Source: Nectonema munidae (taxonomy: Eukaryota; Nematomorpha; Nectonematoida; Nectonematidae). Taken from it: DNA of 64,000 bases. Shown piece after piece: positions 60,801 through 64,000 of this stretch (positions are counted from its first letter, which is position 1; each line of letters starts with the position of its first letter). The DNA lies in contig JAUIRK010000173.1 of the NCBI GenBank assembly GCA_030549495.1, positions 1 to 64,000 on the forward strand, in the 5' to 3' direction. A program made the translations under genes and the position numbers. The notes beneath the pieces were generated by a model that saw only the letters and a list, made by a program, of their open reading frames with translations, was not told where the DNA came from and searched no databases.

Positions 60801-61526
60801 AAAAAAGCAAAAAACTTCAACTTCAAGCTTAGAAACGATTTTATTCCAGAGAATTAGTTAATATATGATCTCAAAACTTCGTGCAATTTTAAACTTTAGA
60901 TTCAGCACTTTTAGTTTAACTAATATTATTTTAATGCATATCGATAGCATTTTTAAGGAGGTGAAGAAGCCATTTGTAAAGGTTTTGGTTGGCTTAGTGG
61001 CAATTTTGGTTTTCGGGGGTTTTGGTTGCAGTGACTTTAGTTTGGGGCAATTTGAGTAGAAACATATTGTAACAATAGGTAGCTGAATGAATATTCAAAA
61101 ACACAATCACTTCAATTGTCTCCCCAATTATATTATTATTTCAAATCAAACTCGGAGCAAACTTTATTATAAAAAAGTATCAAACTAAATGCACTGGAAA
61201 TTCTAGATATATGCTATATTGATTGTAATGATTACAATTATGAAGGCTCGTCAAACGTCCTCATTCTTTTGAGGTTTCCGAGGATAATGAGAAAAAAGTA
61301 AGAACTGTTGTTGTCTCCCGAGTCTAGTGGGGTTTTGGAAGATATGCATATTATATATATATATATATTCAGGTTAAAGAATGAATGAAATTGTTTGAAA
61401 AGACTTACAAGAAAATCTTGTTGCTCGATTCCAAAAATGTCTTTGAAGTATTTAAATGCAATTGGAGCGTAGGTTTTATATCTGAATTCTGGGTATTCGT
61501 GTGCAGCAGTACTGTTACTTCCTTCT
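42736..61526 (-). CDS. PIP5K: Type I phosphatidylinositol-4-phosphate 5-kinase, partial, six exons
   Basis: Makes PI(4,5)P2 from PI4P at membranes. Exons in order: 61409-61526, 53732-54486, 50148-50280, 47138-47237, 46382-46516, 42736-42851. All junctions are GT-AG and phases fit throughout. Visible are [19 protein letters not shown], the glycine loop [17 protein letters not shown] with the ATP-binding Lys in [79 protein letters not shown] and, in the activation loop, KKLEH (the Glu typical of type I), then [13 protein letters not shown]. The usual M-D-Y-S-L-L reads MDFSFL. Exons 5 and 6 form a Ser-rich C-terminal tail supported only by splicing and phase. Upstream and final exons are missing. 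Introns of 0.6-6.9 kb hold many mobile elements. Confidence 0.92.
43791..44219. mobile_element. hAT-type MITE in a PIP5K intron
   Basis: The ends CAGTGGTTCCCAACC and, inverted, CAGTGGTTACCAACC are typical hAT terminal repeats. Flanks TTTAGGTC and TTTAGACC (after one extra C) look like a decayed 8-bp target duplication. AT-rich inside with no transposase. Confidence 0.72.
44220..46381 (-). other. PIP5K intron sequence
   Basis: AT-rich intron; apart from the element at 45550-45727, nothing is recognised. Confidence 0.5.
45550..45727. mobile_element. Probable hAT-type MITE, degraded
   Basis: The left end CACTGGCGAATCC and the inverted right end CTGTGACGGATCCAG resemble the hAT ends of the element at 55087-55270. 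Both elements also carry a poly-C run near the right end. No target duplication is visible. Confidence 0.45.
46382..46516 (-). CDS. PIP5K: PIP5K exon e (C-terminal tail)
   Basis: Lies between acceptor CGCTTCTAG and donor GTTTTA; its phase matches both neighbours. It encodes a Ser-rich stretch with [19 protein letters not shown]. No known domain; assigned by splicing and composition. Confidence 0.65.
47138..47237 (-). CDS. PIP5K: PIP5K exon d
   Basis: Lies between acceptor TTTGCTTAG and donor GTAAGT. It encodes [20 protein letters not shown], the end of the activation segment and following helix. The correct frame differs from the longest open frame here. Confidence 0.88.
47985..49395 (+). 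pseudogene. Virus-like nucleoprotein fossil (tentative), in a PIP5K intron
   Basis: Several overlapping open frames in one direction form a decayed protein. From about 48668 one frame runs to 49395 with a single TAG at 49201. It contains [20 protein letters not shown], a [14 protein letters not shown] segment and [20 protein letters not shown]. An earlier piece in another frame (48423-48680) joins by a frameshift, and a helical, stop-broken piece (47985-48310) may be the start. Codon use and GC content differ from the AT-rich surroundings. The style (helical, no transposon motifs, one large globular ORF) suggests a nucleoprotein of a negative-strand RNA virus; I cannot name the family. It lies antisense to PIP5K. 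It could instead be an unrecognised retroposed host gene. Confidence 0.4.
49414..49884 (-). other. 156-codon open frame without ATG, unknown
   Basis: An uninterrupted minus-strand frame directly beside the virus-like fossil and of similar higher GC content. It has mixed composition with a charged middle ([20 protein letters not shown]). No ATG start and no known domain. It may be part of the same integrated sequence, read on either strand, or a chance antisense frame. Confidence 0.3.
50148..50280 (-). CDS. PIP5K: PIP5K exon c (catalytic IID and activation loop)
   Basis: Lies between acceptor ACTTCTAG and donor GTAATC. It encodes [35 protein letters not shown] and SIVHEG. Confidence 0.93.
50964..52450 (-). 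pseudogene. Decayed member of a multicopy animal ORF family (unknown function)
   Basis: Fragments in order are: a Cys-rich start (about 52200-52450), REPTN-type phrase [16 protein letters not shown] (52190-52220), a middle piece, [20 protein letters not shown] and [19 protein letters not shown] (about 51560-51680), [16 protein letters not shown], and [20 protein letters not shown] with [16 protein letters not shown] at the end (50964-51446). Frameshifts and stops break it. I recall such LGQQ...CFLCxWDSR...GDVSxEQGERFH proteins as repeated in many arthropod and other animal genomes, which suggests a transposon passenger or a multicopy gene; the function is not known. Its two Cys pairs (CYFC, CKSC) could bind zinc. 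It sits in a PIP5K intron in the same direction. Confidence 0.7.
52451..53731 (-). other. PIP5K intron sequence
   Basis: AT-rich; no coding exon, RNA gene or recognisable repeat seen. Confidence 0.5.
53732..54486 (-). CDS. PIP5K: PIP5K exon b (main kinase exon)
   Basis: 755 bases after acceptor CTGTTTAG, ending before donor GTAAGA. It contains the glycine loop, the ATP-binding Lys and the [22 protein letters not shown] blocks. The MSL at its start is internal sequence, not the protein start. Confidence 0.95.
55087..55270. mobile_element. hAT-type MITE with perfect 8-bp target duplication
   Basis: 184 bp bounded by CAGTGACGGAAAACC and, inverted, CAGTGGCGGATGAAGG. The 8-bp repeat CGTAGTAG flanks it at 55079-55086 and 55271-55278. 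Carries a poly-C run near 55231. Non-coding. Confidence 0.85.
55318..55815 (+). repeat. Dispersed repeat family S, copy 1
   Basis: Matches 62507-63140 in the same direction: GGTGGAGTCGCAA, ATTCATAGACACTCTCTTT, TATTTATCGTTTTAGT, AAGAATGAACTTT, TATGAGTAGAAAGTTTTTA and TCACTGACTATCGAAAAT blocks occur in the same order. No coding region. Family unidentified. Confidence 0.7.
55816..56869. other. PIP5K intron sequence
   Basis: AT-rich, no recognised gene; a non-conserved minus frame (55704-56018) has no domain. Confidence 0.45.
56870..58790 (+). pseudogene. Non-LTR retrotransposon (LINE) with endonuclease and RT remnants
   Basis: At about 56874 [14 protein letters not shown] is the end of an AP-type endonuclease domain. 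[20 protein letters not shown] (about 57572) begins the RT region, followed by [19 protein letters not shown] (57777), [20 protein letters not shown] (57943) and the active site, where the usual Y-A-D-D reads YAGD (58045). The C-terminal domain has [13 protein letters not shown] and [15 protein letters not shown] (58369-58485), the style of CR1/Jockey-type LINEs. Stops and frameshifts are frequent. It ends in poly-T and homopolymer sequence near 58790. Confidence 0.82.
58990..59215 (+). pseudogene. RT fragment of a second non-LTR retrotransposon
   Basis: [20 protein letters not shown] and [10 protein letters not shown] are the RT blocks around the first catalytic Asp (here E in place of D) and the GVPQG motif. 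The sequence is different from the LINE just before it. Only about 65 codons remain. Confidence 0.62.
59500..59959. mobile_element. MITE with GC-rich inverted ends
   Basis: The ends TAGGGATTGCACCCCG and, inverted, TAGAGATTGCACTCCG pair, and both sides carry CCCGGG and GGAGCGGGGA motifs. The AT-rich middle has a partial internal duplication around ATAATACATAAA...CACC (59696-59810). No target duplication was confirmed, so the superfamily is open; hAT is possible. Confidence 0.68.
59960..61408 (-). other. PIP5K intron sequence
   Basis: AT-rich; no gene recognised. A G/T-rich patch lies at 60975-61050 and an (AT)n run at about 61352-61368. Confidence 0.5.
61409..61526 (-). CDS. PIP5K: PIP5K exon a (N-terminal part of the kinase domain)
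   Basis: Lies between acceptor ATATACAG and donor GTAAGT. It encodes [20 protein letters not shown] and [19 protein letters not shown], matching the segment just before the glycine loop in type I kinases. It joins in phase 0 to [11 protein letters not shown] of the next exon. Confidence 0.9.
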
Positions 61527-62067
61527 CTGTATATTGAAAAAAGATGAGGAGTTAATGTGTGTTAAACGTTTAAATTGAGGTAGGGATACATGAGGACACG
61601 TGGTTCCTTCAAAAGTATACAATAGGTTCATAGTCGTCAGAAACAAAAAAAAACATTTGTTTTGAACCAAGAGCGCTAAAGAGAAATCAATTAAAGACCC
61701 ATGAGTTATTTTAATTATTTTATCAGAGATAACAAATAACAAATTGTTCGCATCCGTTACTATTTTTACCCTCATCTATTAAGATTGAGTACATTCACCC
61801 ATCTTCAATTTCGTCTCTAATCACCTGAATGACGCTTTGGATTAGAACATGGCTTGATAAATTCATGCCATAGTTCAATGAATATAAAACTTTCAGAAAA
61901 TTTGCAAATAATTACGTTTTTGAAAAAATGGATTTGCAAACAGGATATAAAATCAATAAATCAATAGAACAGCTTACGGCTGATTTTATTTGTTTAAGAC
62001 TTTCTGAATAGGACATGGAAAGTTAATGATACCTACGCAAGCCTAGTATAGCTCCTCATTGCTTTTC
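61527..62067. other. Upstream PIP5K intron or flank
   Basis: No recognised exon. The next upstream PIP5K exon must end with two bases of a codon before a GT donor, and none was identified. Confidence 0.4.
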
Positions 62068-62225
62068 TTTTGAAATCGAGTCACATATGCCCTTTCAGAG
62101 TTGGATGTTCTAAAACTGAAACAACTGCATGTGTAATAAAAGGCCTTATCGCTATATATGCCATATTCTACACATGTGAAGGTTTTATACCATGACTTTA
62201 AAAACGATCTCTTTTATAAATTTTT
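62068..62225 (+). repeat. Dispersed repeat family R, copy 2, first part
   Basis: Matches 12403-12560 (CATATGCCCTTTCAGA, ACTGAAACAACTGCATGTGT, CCTTATCG blocks). Confidence 0.55.
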
Positions 62226-62506
62226 AGGGAACAGAATTATTGGATAGGCCAATTCAGCATTTGCTGTTCGAATGTGAAAAATATCCCTCTCTTCTGAAGA
62301 TAGTATAAAAGTGTTGTTTTAGAAGACTTATTGGAAATAGAGTAAGGCCTCATTTATCCAAAACTGGATTATTCGACAACCACACTATCCGATACAATAT
62401 TGACAAATTAATTTCCCCACTATTTTCCTCACTGTTATTCTGACATTCACACTCCAAGATCAGCACTGCCTCCACCAACCAAATGCTCTCACGCCTCCCT
62501 GTCAGA

Positions 62507-63140
62507 GTTGTGGAGTCGCAATAATTATTACGCCTCCGACTTCAATTTCATAAATAGTATATTCATATGTTAGATTAAAAAATTAATTCACAGACACTCT
62601 TTTTGGTGTGCAAAGTTGCAAAAACGCAACAAAAATGTTTATCATTTTAGTCCAAGCTTTGTATTTTGACAGCTGATAGAAAAAGGAGAATGAAAATTAA
62701 AGAATGAGCTTTTTATTTTACGTTAAAATTAGTTTGTAAGGAAGCAAAACTCAGTTTATGAGGAGAAAGTTTTTAGCAAAATTTTCTTAAATCAAATACC
62801 TTTGGAAAAATATTTAGGATAAATTTTGTGTTCTCTTAGATAAAAAAAGTTATAGACAATAATAATTTGAGAATCTTTTTGAAGATAATGCAAGAAGGAT
62901 ACTAAACTACAAATACAAAGGAATAGAACATTTTAATAAATTGTGTTGAAGAAAATAGATAAAATATTTTGCTTGCAAAACAAGGCAGAAATCTCTAAAA
63001 CTCAGGATATCTTCCAATGACTATCAAAAATTGGCGCTCACAAATGACCTTGAAATATGGTGTACATGTCATCACAGATATTGGAGATTTATACTATTTG
63101 AAGAAGAAAAGTAGATGTTGCATAATTATAAATTTTTAAA
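62507..63140 (+). repeat. Dispersed repeat family S, copy 2
   Basis: Direct copy of 55318-55815 with the same order of conserved blocks, longer by internal insertions. It lies between two parts of repeat R, as if inserted there. Confidence 0.7.
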
Positions 63141-63396
63141 GCCAAACTCGAAAAATTATATATATATAATAGGTAGAGTTTTTAATGCTAAAAATTTTTT
63201 TACATAAGTCAAAGGAAGTCGGAGTCTCAAAATATTTCCGACTCCAAAACAGCTTCCTGTATAATAATTTGTCAATCCCATATAGATATATTATATAGAT
63301 AGTGATCGTATATTTTTGTGTTACAGGAGAGGCACTTAACACTAAAAAAGGGAACTTTTTTTCCACCTAAAATAACATTGGATTATATATGACTCT

Positions 63397-63600
63397 AGCA
63401 AAAACATTTAGAATGACAAAAATCAAACAATTTAAAAAGTTTGCTATAAAATAGAGGCAAACAATATTTTTCTTTAAAAATTAAACATCAAATATTTTAT
63501 GTTTTATAAATAACTCAAATCTAAGAGTATTTGTTTTCAAAACTTTATCTCAAGGGGTTTTCTAAAACTCGTCTGGACCGATCGACGTAAAAATGGAATT
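63397..63600 (+). repeat. Dispersed repeat family R, copy 2, second part
   Basis: Matches 12600-12810, best over AGTATTTGTTTTCAAAACTT and GACCGATCGACGTAAAAA. Confidence 0.45.
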
Positions 63601-63651
63601 AGGTACTTTCCTGTTATCGCCCCACCACCCCAAAATGTTATAAAACATGTA

Positions 63652-63999
63652 TTAAAAAAAACAAGTGAAAAATCTTTTAATCTGTAGGTGGATAAAATTC
63701 ACCATATCAAAAAGAATCGCATCAAACATATTACCACCATATATAATCGAAGATGAATGACGCCAAAGAAACTCAGCTAAATATCCAGATAGCATCTCTC
63801 GATTAGTTCCACATTGCCTCTTGTTTCTTACCTTTGCAGAACGCCACACACGCTCAATATGTTGAGTATGGACTCTGGTTTTGGGATCCACAAAATTGCG
63901 GCTGTGATTTACTGTCTGATGTCGGTAATTTGGCACCCCTTTAACACCTTCATCATTAATTGTACGATAGGCACGCCACTCATCGGAAAATATAGTCGT
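63652..63999 (-). CDS. Merlin/ISXO2-like transposase, C-terminal part, runs off the window
   Basis: The minus frame is open from the window edge to TAA-type stop at 63652. TIFSDEWRAYRTINDEG holds the second catalytic Asp. NYRHQTVNHSRNFVDP and HTQHIERVWRSAK hold the third acidic residue (the Glu of I-E-R-V-W), and a GYLAEFLWRH block follows. This is the IS1595/ISXO2 DDE fold used by eukaryotic Merlin elements. The N-terminal half lies beyond the window. No frameshift is seen in this part, so it could be a recent or intact copy. The last 25 residues (after the LWRH block) are unlike the family. Confidence 0.85.
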   Translation of the reverse strand, partial: TTIFSDEWRAYRTINDEGVKGVPNYRHQTVNHSRNFVDPKTRVHTQHIERVWRSAKVRNKRQCGTNREMLSGYLAEFLWRHSSSIIYGGNMFDAILFDMVNFIHLQIKRFFTCFF

Positions 64000-64000
64000 T

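Overview
The window looks like nuclear DNA of an invertebrate, most likely an arthropod and possibly a copepod such as a sea louse; this is inference from AT-richness, spliceosomal genes and repeat content. There are no bacterial operons. Two conserved host genes are visible, both on the minus strand and split into exons that I traced by protein similarity, GT/AG splice sites and codon phase. Ribosomal protein S4 (RpS4) has five exons at 8203-14692; 262 aa are recovered if an ATG-only first exon is assumed upstream. A type I phosphatidylinositol-4-phosphate 5-kinase (PIP5K) has six exons at 42736-61526; both ends are missing and the introns are full of repeats.

Layout. 1-6495: a Tigger/pogo DNA transposon whose first base is the first base of the window. 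It is broken by a tRNA-derived SINE with a target duplication and by about 4.4 kb of satellite-bearing DNA, including a 150-bp satellite with a duplicated 589-bp higher-order block. 6690-8160: an inverted second copy of the satellite-bearing element. 8203-14692: RpS4. 14940-15689: a short degenerate tandem repeat. 15690-26692: the most unusual object, a head-to-tail array of a 4.3-kb reverse-transcribing element (one 5'-truncated unit and two full units). Each full unit carries an unknown 115-aa ORF, a gag/core-like ORF with an Arg-rich tail, and a polymerase with RT and RNase H. No protease, integrase, tyrosine recombinase or clear LTRs were recognised. 27591-29762: a 28-bp minisatellite. 30229-30398: a 64-bp perfect hairpin. 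33425-33494: a poly-G tract. 36690-38160: a second decayed Tigger-like transposase. 39403-39566: a second SINE copy in opposite orientation.

PIP5K introns hold two or three hAT-type MITEs, a frameshifted virus-like nucleoprotein fossil (47985-49395), a decayed multicopy ORF family of unknown function (50964-52450), a LINE with endonuclease and RT remnants (56870-58790) and a GC-ended MITE (59500-59959). The window ends inside a Merlin/ISXO2-like transposase (63652-63999).

The two host genes are ordinary housekeeping functions (40S ribosome assembly; PI(4,5)P2 synthesis). The rest is mobile or repetitive. The array at 15.7-26.7 kb is the best candidate for an undescribed system: a compact element with tandem integrated copies, a TATA-initiator promoter and a downstream poly(A) signal placed so that a terminally redundant genome-length RNA could be made.
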